64,000 nt of DNA from Haberlea rhodopensis (GCA_907163345.1 CAJQUN010001075.1:47260-111259), one strand, 5' to 3'; shown: positions 1-12,253, counted from the first letter of the stretch. Program-made: numbers and translations. The notes: generated from the sequence alone by a model not told the origin.

Positions 1-931
1 CATAGGACATCCTGGTTCATCAAGACCAGTGGTGAATCCCCAACGACAATCATAGGCCTCTGACAGCATCACTGAATACCCAAAATAATGACTTTATGAC
101 CCACATGTGATCAGTCATTAAATCAAAGTACACAACTATCTATCAAGACCTCAATGACGCCTCGGGTCATGAGGAGTAATGGTGCACAACTATGACTAGA
201 AATTCTATACTCGACAAATGGTAACCACTTATAGAATTCCGAGTAGGGTCGTTCAGTGAACTCATTCCTAATGAGCACCTATTCATGTGTGCTGACTTCT
301 CCAAGCCAACGCCGATGAAACGCGGCGCACTACACTAGACACATCATGAATACCAGTCTCTAACGAGCATATATCGATATCCCATTCTCGAAGGCTCATC
401 GACCAGGAACTTTTAGAAATCGCAGTCGAGAATGTATTTCATGGTCACCATCATATGCGTAACCACATTCTATGGACTATAGCAACTTCAAGGACTTCAT
501 CAATACATCAAGATGCATGGGTAAACAGATGAAGAAGTGCCATATATATTAATATTCAAACAAAGATTTGTCATAATAAGATTACAGGTACAATCAATCA
601 ACTATTGATTTACTTAATCATGTATGACAACAATATCTTTCACTTTCTCAAAGCCAACTACTCATGTGTCTTAAGACCATCTTCCCAAGATGTCTAACAG
701 ACATCAATCATTGTAATGCTTTGTCAGTGGATTCACTATATTTTTCTGTTGAAGCGATTCTCTCGATAATAATGTCGCGTATACCATCTCTTTCATTAGA
801 TAGTATTTTCTCAATATATGTTTGGATCCTGATGAGATATTGGCTATTCATAATAGCTCAAATGTTGTCACAGTACACAGAGACTGTGTCAACTGCACTA
901 GAAATTACACCCAACTCTTGGATGAAATGTC

Positions 932-1120
932 TTATCCAAACTGCCTCTTTGCTGCATCGTATGCTGCAATGTATTCAGCTTCAGTGGTGGAATCCAAAGT
1001 GATGTCTTGTTTGGAACGTTTCCAAGAGACATCACCATCATTGAGCTTAAATACAAATCCGAACATCGATATGGTATCATCTACATCCAATTTAAAAACC
1101 AGCATCAGCTTAGCCTTCAA
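932..1120 (-). pseudogene. Copia RNase H fragment
   Basis: The translation contains GFVFKLNDGDVSWKRSKQD followed by DSTTEAEYIAAYDAAKRQ. This is the Copia RNase H block (normally a GY-V-F-LNGGAVSWKSSKQ and DSTTEAEYIA pattern) seen intact in the second Copia element at about 31100-31220. Only about 60 residues are open. It belongs to the decayed minus-strand element. Confidence 0.85.
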
Positions 1121-1613
1121 CTTTTATTTCTCCACTTACAGATCCAAAAACCATGAACATATCATAAGTTCTTCATAAGAACTTGAAGATTATTTTCACA
1201 GTTTTCCAGTGACCTTCACCGGGATCTGTCTGATGTCTGCTCATTATTCTAAGAACATACATCAGGCCAAGTACATACCATAGCATACAGTATGCTATTA
1301 AAAGTAGAAATATAAGGTACCAATGTCATCTTTTCTTTCTCCTCATCAATCTTAAAACCCATTGACCCGAGAGATGAATACTATGACATATTATGAAGTA
1401 ACTCATTTTTCGACTATTCTATGCTAAACTCTTTTAGCACAGTGTTTATGTACGTAGATTGAGAGATCTCAAGCATCATTTAGATCTATCCCTATAGATC
1501 CTTATGCTAAGCACGTATGACGCTTCTCCCAATCTTACATGGAGAAATTAGTAGATAATCATGCTTTAATTGATTAATCCAATACCATTCACAATGAGCA
1601 TGATATAATCGAC

Positions 1614-2335
1614 TTAAAGCATCACAAATGTAACCGTGCTCCCACTAACCTTTTTGCACACACATGCCACTTCCGGATTTATAACAAAACCAAACAATTT
1701 GATGATGTTGTCAAAATGGAAGTTTAAACTTTGGGATGTCTTCTTAGGCCTATAAATGGACCTATGGAGTTTGCAAACATTTTGGTAACGCCCATAAGTT
1801 TTGAACACCTTTGGCTGCTACATTTCTACCTCAATGTCACCATTGAGAAATGTTGTATTCACATCCAACTATCATATCTCATATTCATAATATGCAGATA
1901 TAACTAATAAAAATCCAAATAGACTATAGCATCACAACTGATTAAAAGTTTCTCACAGACAACTCTTTGCCTATGAGAATAATCTCTTTACATCAGTTAA
2001 GCTTTGAAGGTCGCAACCTTCCCATCCACTCCAAGCTTTCACTTGTAAATCTATGCAGCCAATGGGAACAATTCCCAAAGAGGATCTACTAAGGCCCATA
2101 CCTTATTGGAGTACATGGAGTCTATTTCAAATTTTACGGCATCTCGCCAATATCCCAAAACGATGTTCAACATCGTCTCCTTGAAAGTTCTAGGATCACA
2201 TCCATGGTCAAAATCATTTTGACTACTTTCTAGGAGTAAATTCAATTTATCAGGAGTTCTTGAAACATTTTCAAATCTCCTTCGTGCGTGTAAATCAAAG
2301 GTTATGATTGACTCAATTAATTTCACCGTTTTCAC
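1614..2335 (-). pseudogene. Copia reverse transcriptase fragments
   Basis: Two open pieces in minus-strand order are recognisable. 2051-2335 ends with DAVKFEIDSMYSNKVWALVD, the pre-RT segment (W-AM-SE--SM--N-VW-LVDPP in intact Copia). 1614-1808 holds KLHRSIYRPKKTSQSLNFHF and CVCKKVSGSTVTFVML, matching the RSIYGLKQASRSWN and CVYKKVSGS blocks just before YVDD. The catalytic YVDD region between RT and RNase H is not open. Non-functional. Confidence 0.8.
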
Positions 2336-3214
2336 TTTTCTAGTGGTTTGTGGTTCTTGAACCCTTTCAAGTTATATTATTGTCATCCTTTCTAATAGAA
2401 ACATTTTCTCTAGAAAGATTGCACTTGCGAAACAAACTCTTTGCCTGCAATTGATAATATAAATTTCCACAACATAACATAAGATGGATCAACTATCCAA
2501 CTCATCTCACACTGGCTGCTTCACATAAGCAGAACAATCTCAAAATAAAAATTTGGATTATTTTTCAGTCCATATCGTATATGGAGTTTTGGTCACTGCA
2601 TTGGCATGAATTATATTCAACAAATATGTAACTTTAGAGAGTTACTCAGAGAGAATCACATTCTCTTTAAGATAACTCAACATCATCTTGCACTAACATT
2701 TAGTGCTCCACATACGTCCATATGAATCAAATTCAATGGACATTCAGCACATGCTAAATTTATGTTGGATTTAAGTTATCATTCTTTTTATATTCTTTGA
2801 ATATAATCATACTAATCATTCATAAGTTCACCAGATTCAATAAAACATGCATTCTTAAAAATACTGCAAATCACATTCGCATATTTAAAAGAATATCATT
2901 CTCTATCAAAATAGGAACAATGTTCATGATTAAATCTAGAACAAATAAATAATTGCTTAAACCAGTTCCTAACCAGTTCAAGATTTTATATTAAATAAAT
3001 GTTTCAAACAGCATTTGCAACAACTCTTGCTACAATGCTTAGCCTCAGGCAGGTTTCACCTTCCTAGGGCTCTCTACTTCTTCACATCACATGCAACTCT
3101 TTGCAAAAATGCGAGCACAACTGGCATCATAAACCAAAGAAGTAGAACCAATAGAAACATTTAATTTTAATATATAACATATCCTTTCTAGAACGCTTCT
3201 AGTCTAGGTATTCC

Positions 3215-3696
3215 TTAAAATTTTGCGCCAGTGACCAGCAGTGAAAACATAGATGCCTCTCCTTTCTTAGTTGCTATTATATCCTTTTTCATCTTTTGAG
3301 GTTGGGAACCATTTCCCTTCCTCTTCTTTATCCTTGAACTCTTCCTACCATTGGTAGAAGATTCGACAAGAAGAACACGTTTCTCCTTTTGAATCAAGGG
3401 CTCATGAGTTTCCAACATTTTGACTATAAGATCAAATCTATAGCCAGTTAATGAGGATTTGTCACATTCAGATTTTCCAATTTCTCAACAAGAGATATTT
3501 TTCTTACACCATGCTCATAGACCGAAGCCCCATCTCGCATGTGAAATGAAAATAGCTCTTTTGAAATCGCGAGTCTCAGTAATCGCGTCCGTTCACCAAA
3601 CAACATTTGTAGGTGTTGGAAAATATCAGTAATGTGAACGAATTTCTCATATCTGTGTTGAAACTCATTGGTGACATTGATGCTATCATATAGCAC
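3215..3696 (-). pseudogene. Copia gag fragments
   Basis: 3448-3696 encodes a piece resembling the UBN2-type Copia gag (spacing of LQMLFGERTR, ISKELFSFHM, then ISLVEKLENL). 3215-3418 is a lysine-rich stretch with LIQKEK and KRKGN, typical of the linker before the zinc knuckle. No CCHC knuckle survives. Frame breaks separate the two pieces. Confidence 0.65.
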
Positions 3697-3699
3697 ATA

Positions 3700-6101
3700 G
3701 TCTAGAGATCATCGTCCCATCACTTCTCAAGTGTGACAATCTCTTCATGAGACGAACCAGGAGACACTTCAACAGGAGGCTCCCACCAAGGGTATATAGC
3801 AATCTTTTAGAAGCAAGCACTATTTTTACATTAATAGTCAATCAGAATAATTTGGTGCGGTTACTTTGTTTATATCGAGAATTGATGCAATCGGATTCAT
3901 GGCAATCACAAAACTGAGAATAAACAGAAAATACATGCAAACCGTTTGATTATTAATTAATTCAAAAACTATGGACTTTAGTTATTGAATGCTCCCACTA
4001 AATTTTTCGAATTCGTCACCCTCATGACAAATGAACGGAAAATCGTATTTTCTTAGTGGGCTTGGAGTCCAACTAGCTCATGATAGCCCCGAACGAGGGT
4101 CCAGCCGACCTCATGATACTAAAGGTAGCTCACAATTGCATCATATGCAACCCCCAAGATATTCGTCTCGTGATTGACATAACCCTACGGAGGCAGGCCA
4201 ATTATGCCTTCTCACGTCAAACTAACCCATCCCACGGATGGTAATGTTCGCCAATAAGACCCCACGAGGGTGAGCAATCTTAAAGGTTAACAGAACCCTA
4301 TCCATAATTAAGTGGCAGTTAAACACACAGCTTTCCCATGCCAGATGCCCCCACGAGGGTGAGACAAGACACCTGACACAAGTAGCGTCTCATGGCTTAA
4401 CTGTTGATGGAAGACAGGAAGCAACAAACTCCTTTGAGCTCCCTTTACAGTTTGATATTAAAAATTTTGAATCATATTCAAAAGAGGGATTTAATAATTT
4501 TCAAATCTCATCAAGTACTTGTTTGTTTGTTTGCCGGATTCATGCAACTATGTTTTATTCATGCAGTCATATGTACTAATAAAACATACAAACAAACATT
4601 TATCATACATCATATGCATAATAAAAAATAAATATGGACGATTACGGCCTTTTCCTAATTGATCCACGTGAGCCATACGTGGATCACAAGTCTGTCTAAG
4701 GTGATGCAGGTATGTAATGCAATCCTATTACATTTTTGCTTCCATTATACAAGTCTTGATCTTGGTGCTCCGTCTTCAATCTTGATCTCCCACTAATTCT
4801 AAAGATTTTACATTTAAATCGTGCAAATAAGAGAATAGGGATACAAATCCGGGGTGGGATACATCAGAAAATAGAGAGAGCAGGCTCGCAGGCCCGATAA
4901 CCAAAATCACAATAATAATGAAACAATAAAAAACCTAAACATTCACCTAAACACATTGGTCAAGGCCCGTAATCATCCATCATGTAATCACAACTTATGT
5001 AATTAAACATTAAACTAAACAATTACATCATATGTAATTGTATTAATTACATCACATGTAATTAGAGCACAATAATTAATTTATTCTATCGTTTCCACTA
5101 ATCGCATCATTAATTGAAAATAAAATTAACAAATTAAATAAAACCATTTTATTTAATTTCTAATTAATTAAATTTCAATTAATTGGTAAAATCTCTATTT
5201 TACCTTTAAATCATATTAATCGAAAATAAAATTAACAAACTAAATGAAACACTTTCATTTAATTTCTAATTAATTAAATTATCAATTAATTGGTAAAATC
5301 ACTATTTTACCTCAAATCATAATATTAGCCAAAAATAAAATTAACAAATTAAATGAAACGTTTTCATTCAATTTTCAATTAATTAAATTTTCAACTAATT
5401 GTAAAATCTCCATTTTACACTTAATAAATTAAAAATCATATTTTTAATAAATTAAGTATTATGATTTATTATTTCAAAAATAATATCCGGATAAAACATC
5501 TAAAATGACCTAAAATAATTTATGGACTCCAAACAATTTGGATCCAAAATTAGAAAAGCAATTTCAACCCAAAATACCCTATTTTCGGATTTAATAAAAA
5601 TATTTTTTTTTTTATTTAAAAAATTTTCCGAAAATTACTGTTCATCATCATCCCAATTCGAAATTAGGGTTTCCAGTACCAGCGCCGCCTCACGTTACAC
5701 CGCGATTCACGCAGCACCAGCAGGACGGCGGAGAACAAATTCTCAGCCTCTTGCACCGACGCGCGACCTTGCTCCTGGAAAAAAAAAACCAGACGAGGCA
5801 GAGAACACTTTCTCAAATTTGCACGAGGTTCACCAGCTAAATCGCTCCAGAATTGCGCGATGACTGTACGCACGCGATGAAGAACGATTTCTTCAAAGCT
5901 ACGCCGCCAATCGCCGCCTCTCCGAGAGCGCCGCCGACCACCGTGAAAATCATGAACAGTGAGTTTCATTCAAAACTCGATTTTAATCATTTTCTATATC
6001 TTTCCGGACTCCGTAATTTCTGAAATTTCGAACACGATTAGCATCGATTGGAAACGATCTAATTAAAATTAATTGTCAAATACATGAATCAAAGCACAAC
6101 C
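3700..6101 (-). other. Non-coding leader of the minus-strand Copia element
   Basis: No supported gene. The stretch lies between the 5' LTR/primer site and gag. 4081-4400 is moderately GC-rich with repeated CCCCACGAGGGTGAG phrases. 4800-5470 is very AT-rich with three imperfect copies of an AATTAAATTT..AATTGGTAAAATC unit. Short open frames at 5522-5969 have no recognisable domain. Confidence 0.5.
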
Positions 6102-6116
6102 TGGCTCTGATACCAC
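6102..6116 (-). other. Primer-binding site of the Copia element
   Basis: The plus strand reads TGGCTCTGATACCAC, the complement of GTGGTATCAGAGCCA, the usual initiator-methionine tRNA primer site. It directly abuts the LTR end (CCCAACA on the minus strand) and fixes the element's orientation. Confidence 0.9.
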
Positions 6117-6487
6117 TGTTGGGTTTCCGTACCCCGGCGCCAGATCCAAACGCAGCGGAAAGATACAATAAACAGATCTGATCCGGGGACGGTCGATCGC
6201 GCCTGATTCATATATTAACAAGCATAAATCGAATAAATAAACGAAAAGAGAATTACCGATAACAGCGAAATCAATCTGATGTCGGTGGTCCTCGAATCCA
6301 ATCAACCTGACCAGATCTACAAGCCAACACCAGTGCTAGTTTGGTGTTAGCATTTCTTTGAGAGTGAATGAAATTGGAATAGTTTTTAACCCTAGACAAG
6401 GTTATATTTATAATGGTTAGCTAATTGGGCTAGGGTCCATAAAGCCCATCGGGCCAACATTTGGCTTGTTGGGCATTTATGCTCACA
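6117..6487 (-). repeat. 5' LTR of the minus-strand Copia element (371 bp)
   Basis: On the plus strand it begins TGTTGGGTTTCCG at 6117 and ends GCTCACA at 6487; on the minus strand this is TG...CA. A TATA-like motif (TATAAATATAACC on the minus strand, near 6400-6412) would be the LTR promoter. The right boundary rests on the terminal CA and the change of sequence beyond it; no target duplication could be tested because the other end is not visible. Confidence 0.7.
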
Positions 6488-6985
6488 GACGCAAGTTGGA
6501 AATTATAAAAGTCATCAACAAGTAAAGTTGGTATAAGTGTTGTGGCTATCCTTGGAGCCCTTAAGGCCAAGAAGACTCGTGAAGAGTGTTGGTAACTCGG
6601 GAAGAGTTTTGTGTGGCTATCCTTGGAGCCCTTAAGGCCAAGAAGACTCGTGAAGAGTGTGGTGCTCGTGAAGAGCTTTTTGTACTCGGGAAGAGTGTGT
6701 TGTGGCTAACTTGGAGCCCTTAAGGCCAAGATCTTTTTCGTTCTAGTGGAACCTCGGTTGGAAGTTATCTAGCCGGGAAGTAGGCGATTCATCGCCGAAC
6801 TTCTATTACAAATTCTCTTGTCTTTTATCGCTTTATTTAATTTACGCATTTATTTACTTCTTCATTTTATTTATTTATCGATTGACTTAAGTCTTCCGCA
6901 GCACAAACGCATCATTTTTACAAATTCATTTTAAAACGCTAAAGTAGCCAAGTAACCTCATTCACCCCCCTCTTCGGTTCCAACA
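6488..6985 (+). repeat. LTR-like fragment with internal repeats
   Basis: This stretch ends CACCCCCCTCTTCGGTTCCAACA at 6985, a typical 3' end of a plus-oriented Copia LTR, but no primer site follows. It contains imperfect tandem copies of a phrase built on GGCTATCCTTGGAGCCCTTA and AAGACTCGTGAAGAGTGT (about 6541-6607, 6612-6700 and a shorter copy to about 6732). Probably a truncated LTR into or beside which the minus-strand Copia element inserted. Confidence 0.5.
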
Positions 6986-7254
6986 GAGAGTGACACCTTC
7001 TTCTTGTCACCAGGTCTGGGACCCTAATCGCCACTCCTAGCTTCAGAGGATGAATTATAGGCTCCTGACAGACGGTTAAATGTTGTATCCCTTCCAACCA
7101 CTATAATACCAGGTTTGTTGACGAAAAAGATATGCACTAATTCATTTTTCAAAGCTCGTTTCATACTGTGCTAATTTGTCGATTTTTGACTTAAGTGTCC
7201 AAGTGGACACGCCGGAACACCCATCATTCCCCCTTTCTCACCTTTTGTTTGTGG
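6986..7254. other. Unassigned sequence left of the solo LTR
   Basis: No open frame of note and no motif recognised. It was contiguous with the sequence starting at 9417 before the solo LTR at 7260-9411 inserted. Confidence 0.4.
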
Positions 7255-7259
7255 CTCCA

Positions 7260-9411
7260 TGTGATATCCCCGAAATGAATATGTAGTTTTAAACATTAAT
7301 TATGTTATGAGGATTATGGTATTAATTCATTGGATTGAATTAATTATATTGGGGAAAGTTATTTCAGGGTGCATGTGTTATATGTTGGGAATTTGGGGTT
7401 GTGGCATGATTAATTTGGGGTGAGTGTTATTTGTTTTGGTGAAGCATGTTTAAATGGGATTTGAAGTATTTTATTGATTAAATACTATAAAATATCATGT
7501 GAGGATATTTTAATACATCGTGCTAATTACCGGGACCAAAACATAACACATCATACCACCTAACACCCAACCACCCCCCAAACCCATGCTGCAAGTGGCT
7601 GATTGCCCATGCCTCTTTCCCCACTTCCCCACTCCACTTACCACGTCTGAAACTCCTCCATTCTCTCCCAAAATATCGTCCAACAATTGCTGAGCAAGAT
7701 AGGGAGAAGATCAGCCATTTTTGTTGCTAAGAAACCTTCCAAAAATCGGAGCAAAAGAGGGTGAGAAACCATGTTCTGTTTTGGGTTAAGTTCTGTTTGA
7801 GTTCATGCTTTTTGTTGGTGTAACAATGGCATGCTAGCTTAGGTTTTGTTGAACCTTCGAATTAAGTACATTTATGGTGTCTTTATGAAGTCCCTAGCAT
7901 GTTTACTTGAGCATGTTCTATTTGTTATGTGGTAGATTTGTTGGCTTGAATATATGTGTTCGAAAATCTGGGTGAAGAAATATGTTACCCTGTTTCCAGA
8001 AAGCTTGGGTGAGCATTGATGTTGTTGGGTGATTTTCAAGCATGTGGGTTTTAAGTATGGGTAAAAATTTGATATGAATATACTCAGGGTATTATGTTGT
8101 AGCTCGTAACACATTTGTTCAAGCATGAGGTGTGCCTTATATGCTAGATTGGATGGTATGATTATGAGTGTTCGGAAATCTGGAAAATATCGCGCACAGA
8201 GCATGTGGCGATCGATCGCTACAAACGCGGCGATCGATCGCCGAAGGCCAGTAGCCAAAATCAAAGGCTGGTGATCGGCCGCCATGAATGGCACGATCGA
8301 TCGCCATGGGCCAATGAAGTCTGGCGATCGATCGCCTCGATGTAGCGATCGATCGCTAGATGCAGAACAAAGGAAAATGAAGTTTTTTTGTTGGATTTTT
8401 TATTTTGGTCCATAAATTGGCATCTAATATTGTGTTGTACACTGGTGTAGAGCCTTCACAGATAGCTACACAACGCAGGGGATAGAGTCCTGCAACACAC
8501 CATATTTTGGAAAGGTACGTAAGCGACGTACGGGCATCCCAACGGTAACATGTATTTTATGTTTGTCTATTTGACACATGTTAGATGCAAAGTTGTGCAT
8601 TATGAGTATGATACATGTTGTTATGCATTGTTGTTGCATATGTATGTTGTGGAATAAAGAGTGTGTATTCCACGAGTCAGGGTTATCATTGGGATGATTT
8701 TAATGCTTACCGCTTATACCGCTAAAAATGTGGAGCGGGAGGGGGGAGGCTCGCTTGCACATGGAGGCGGGGTATGCCATACGAAGCGAGGAAGAGATAC
8801 CGCTTGTATGAAGAAGCGAGGAAGAAGTACCGCTTGTTAAGAAAATTACGAAGCGAGGGGCATTAAAATACACTGATGATAAACTGACTAGGAAAGATTT
8901 AAGATTTAAGAAGAGAAGTTATGTCATGACATTTATTTAAAGAATCCATAATTTCATATAATGATTTGATTATGAGTTATGGTACAGGGACAACCAATGG
9001 ACGTTTTAAATGCATTGGAAATACAGGAAGTATTTTATATCTATGATTGTGCATTATGCTTTACATTCATATTATGTTGAATATGAATTATGATGTGCTC
9101 ATGTGTTGGGGGTTGTCTTTGTAGGTACATTTAATACATAGAACAAGGGTCGGGGTTGACACGTTGAGCTTTAAGAAGTGCTACAGGATTAGCAGAACAG
9201 AGTTTCATTTTGTATAGTTTCTACAAGGAGTGTAGTAAAACTATAGTCTTACACGCTGTTACTAAGAAAAGTAACTAATCCCTTTTGAAATTATTTTGGT
9301 ACTGTAATCTCTATAAGCTCAGGATATCAACACGGCCTAATACTCTGATTTATGAATGATTAGTTCTCTTAATTGCACCTTATATTGTTGATTAGATAAC
9401 GGGGTCTTACA
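7260..9411 (+). mobile_element. Solo LTR of a Gypsy-type retrotransposon (2152 bp)
   Basis: The stretch starts TGTGATATCCCC and ends GGGGTCTTACA, so it has TG...CA termini with a short imperfect inversion (GATATCCCC / GGGGTC). It is flanked by a perfect 5-bp target duplication CTCCA (7255-7259 and 9412-9416). There is no internal domain, primer site or second LTR, so it is best explained by recombination between two LTRs. Orientation is uncertain. It contains a cluster of CGATCGATCG palindromes at 8208-8356. Confidence 0.85.
8208..8356. repeat. Cluster of CGATCGATCG palindromes inside the solo LTR
   Basis: Five exact CGATCGATCG cores lie in about 150 bp (near 8209, 8231, 8294, 8324, 8346), most within the 12-bp palindrome GCGATCGATCGC, plus a degenerate copy near 8272 (GTGATCGGCCGCC). 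Spacers are unrelated to one another. Similar clusters occur near 43.9, 54.9-55.1 and 59.6-59.9 kb. Confidence 0.9.
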
Positions 9412-9416
9412 CTCCA

Positions 9417-9923
9417 GGTCTCACTCGTACCCGGAGCTACCTTTGAAATCATTTCAATCACCAGGAAGAGAATTATCGGCACCAGCACAAAGTTTGTAAT
9501 ATATTAAAATTTTATCTAGATTCCACAACGTTTTCTAATGGAAGTGAACTTAGGTTAAGTATCATTAGGAGTTTTAGTTCGATTCGAGTATGTCTAGTAC
9601 TTCTACAAAAATTGGGGGTTGAAATATTATGGATGAAACCAATGTAAAAATTTGTGAATTTATATATATGTTGGTCTAATATTAATAAATTTAAAAAATA
9701 GGATGCAATAAATATTTATAGTAGGATCCACTCAGCCTGTCGCTTTTGAACGAGATTCCACTCCAGATTCGTTGGGATCTATGACGGTATTTAGTCGGTC
9801 ATGCGTGTACACAAAAGTATGAAATATGAACTTTGCGAAAGTATGTTTGATAATAAGTCGGCATATGTGATAAGCCGTAACGCTCCAATTGGACCAGATA
9901 ATGTTGTAGGAACAAATTAAATA
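9417..9923. other. Intergenic sequence, nothing recognised
   Basis: AT-rich single-copy-looking DNA between the solo LTR and the fold-back element. No open frame, repeat or promoter motif that I can support. Confidence 0.4.
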
Positions 9924-10619
9924 GGGAAAATTGCATATTGGTGCTGTTTTCAGAAAGTTAATTCAAATAAGTCTGGTAAAAAATAATATTTATAAAAAAA
10001 TACAGGTAGGAGAGAATTAAATTCACATAAGTTCACTTTTTAAAGAGTTGGTTTGCAAAGGTATTTTTTAGTTCCTAAAATACCCTTAAGTTATAAAAAA
10101 CTCTAAACCTAATTTCACATTAACTCTTTACGTCATTCAATTTCCCCCTCTGCACGTAAATCTCCAATTTTTCGGCGATTCTCAGAATTATATTCATCAT
10201 CATCTTGTCGCTTCATCTCGTCGCCTCAACCTAAAAATTATTTGCCAAAATGTTATGCATATGAAATATGTTTGAATTGAAGCATCTAAATTGTTCGTAG
10301 CATTTGGAATCCTTTTGAATCGAAAAAGACATCGGACTACTCTACACATATAATTTCCGAATTTGCTCTGCGCATTCCATCATGTGTATGTATACGGTGT
10401 GTGTATGTGATTATAAATTTGAATATCGATGCTAAATTTTAGATAGCGAAAGTCCGTTGGTATGTTTTTTTTAAAAAAAAAAATCTCTCATGGCTTTTGA
10501 CTGATGCATATGTATGAAGAAGTAAGGTATGCATTGGTGTCCGAGCTTATTTGTTCATTTCCAAATTTTACAGTCTGACATCAAGATATTGCAACGAAGA
10601 AGATGACCCATAGAAAAAA

Positions 10620-11345
10620 TAATTGGTGCACGAAAATTATAAAAAGTAACTGGTGCACGAAAATATAACATTGGTGCACGAAAATCATAAAAAGTAATTG
10701 GTACACGAAAATCATAAAATGTAACTGGTGCACGAAAATATAACATTGGTGCACGAAAATCATAAAAAATAACTGGTGCACGAAAATGATAAAAAAAGTA
10801 ACTGGTGCACGAAAATATAACCTTGGTGCCCGAAAATCATAAAAATAACTGGTGCACGAAAATGATAAAAAGTAACTGGTGCACGAAAATTATAAAAAGT
10901 AACTGATGCACGAAAATATAACCTTGGTGCACGAAAATACAACACTGATGCACGAAAATACAACACTGGTGCACGAAATTTGTGTTAATTAACTGATGCA
11001 CAAAATTTGCAAAAAAAAAACTGATGCACGAAAAATAATAACTGGTGCACGAAATTAAATGGTTCGTGCATCACTTACTTAATTGTATGGTTCGTGCATC
11101 ACCCACTTGCGATTATGATTCGTGATCACATACTTTTTCTATTTTTCGTGCATCAGTGACTGATTTTAATTTTCGTGCATTTATTATTGATTTTCAATTT
11201 CGTGCATCAGCTAATTTTCGTGCATCAATTACTGATTTTTCGTGCATTAGTTACTGATTTTCAATCTTTCGTGCACCAGTTACTGTTCATATTTTTCGTG
11301 CACCAGTTATTTTTTATAATTTTCGTGCACCAGTTATTTTTTATC
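10620..11345. repeat. Opposed tandem arrays of a GTGCACGAAAA repeat
   Basis: 10624-11056 carries about fifteen direct copies of (T/C)TGGTGCACGAAAAT spaced by A-rich linkers such as ATAAAAAGTAA, giving a 20-45 bp irregular period. From about 11065 to 11330 the complement (ATTTTCGTGCACCAGTTA) recurs about nine times in the opposite sense. The two arrays can pair into one long hairpin. Open frames here (repeats of YFRAPVTFYDF type) are by-products of the repeat. Confidence 0.9.
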
Positions 11346-11451
11346 TGGGTCATCTTCTTCGTTGCAAATTTCAGACTGTAAATTCTGAAAATGAGCAAAG
11401 AAGCACGAGCACCAATGCATAATAACTAAAAAACCCCAAAAGACAATAAAC

Positions 11452-11498
11452 AATATATATATATACTCTTACACACACAAACACACACACACACATAC
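11452..11498. repeat. TA / CA microsatellite
   Basis: An ATATATATATAT run is followed by CACACACAAACACACACACACACA inside the right half of the fold-back element. A TG/TA-rich stretch near 10383-10410 may be its partner in the left arm. Confidence 0.8.
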
Positions 11499-11803
11499 CG
11501 AAATTGAAAAAAAAAATCTGGAACGAAGTGATGAAACAGAAAATCGAAAAGATGAAAAGGAAACCCAACTGTAAGAAACCTTAACTAGCGAGATAGATTT
11601 ACGATGAGATTTGAATCGCAGTGGTGAAAGAAAGAGATTTAACGAAGTGCTGTAACAGATTGAACATTTTTTAGATTTCCGCCTTATCTTATTAAGGATA
11701 CTTTTGTCATTTTAACCTAAAATTGACTTAAATGATTGCAAGTTTTTTTCCTGAACTAGGATGAATAAAGTTTTACTATTTGGTACCGGCCTGAACTTTC
11801 CCC

Positions 11804-12246
11804 TTATTTAAAGCCAATGACTCGGTTGGGGAGAACGATTTTTCTTGCCCGTATATATATATATAGGTATAATAAATAGCTAGGCCCAAAATGGAATAAA
11901 ATATAGAATATAATTGAAATTAGTGCTCCGTTGCACACATTACATGCATATATAATATTTATTTTGTAAAGCGGGATGATAATTATAAATTTAATTTTTA
12001 ATTTTTGCTTTTGGGATATAATAAACTTTTTTAAAATTGATTTTGTAGTTTAATACCCTCTCAAATATTTTTTTGAAGTTATTGTGGTTATCTAAATTAG
12101 TAGGGGTCTTGCGGTCATTTAACACATAATAGTAGGGATATTTTTGAATTTGTAAAATGATCATACAACTAACGTGCTTAGTTATTATAAGATAATAAGA
12201 TTAAAGTAAGTTACGAATTCCGTATAAAAAAAGGCTCCAACCGGCC
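11804..12246. other. AT-rich upstream region of the asparaginase gene
   Basis: No coding potential. A short TA run lies at about 11855-11865. The region between here and the TATA box at 12247 is the likely proximal promoter; no specific operator-like motif can be supported. Confidence 0.4.
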
Positions 12247-12253
12247 TATAAAT
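12247..12253 (+). promoter_or_regulatory. TATA box of the asparaginase gene
   Basis: TATAAAT lies 114 bp upstream of the start codon at 12367, which leaves room for a leader of about 80-90 nt. The putative leader contains an A27 run at 12301-12327. Confidence 0.6.

Larger units (their letters stand above)
1..6487 (-). mobile_element. Degraded Ty1/Copia retrotransposon (minus strand), 5' LTR at right
   Basis: The element reads right to left: 5' LTR (6117-6487), methionine-tRNA primer site (6102-6116), a long non-coding leader (about 3700-6100), gag remnants (3215-3696), RT remnants (1614-2335) and RNase H (932-1120). About 1-660 probably holds 3' untranslated or 3' LTR sequence, but I see no LTR boundary there. 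The order gag, RT, RNase H with little space for integrase shows that much of pol is gone. Every coding piece is broken by stops and frameshifts, so this is an old, inactive copy. Its left end may lie outside the window. Confidence 0.8.
9924..11803. mobile_element. Fold-back / MULE-like non-autonomous element
   Basis: The ends form imperfect inverted repeats: GGGAAAATTGCATATTGGTG at 9924 against GGGAAAGTTCAGGCCGGTAC on the reverse strand from 11803. Inside, a stronger inverted repeat pairs about 10524-10615 with about 11345-11425 (both arms share TGCAACGAAGAAGATGACCC and TATGCATTGGTG). The centre is two opposed repeat arrays. No transposase frame is present. The flanks (AATTAAATA / TTATTTAAA) do not give a convincing 9-bp duplication, so the Mutator-like assignment is tentative. 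Confidence 0.5.

Noticed and set aside
10620..11060. Regularly repeated units suggesting a CRISPR-like array
   Set aside because: Linkers are short, A-rich and similar to one another, no cas genes are near, and the sequence is eukaryotic with the same unit inverted downstream.
10555..11381. Several overlapping small frames with repeats of YFRAPVTFYDF or FVHQLLF type, looking like a repetitive protein
   Set aside because: They are translations of the GTGCACGAAAA arrays and occur on both strands in parallel; no start, splice or promoter context supports a gene.
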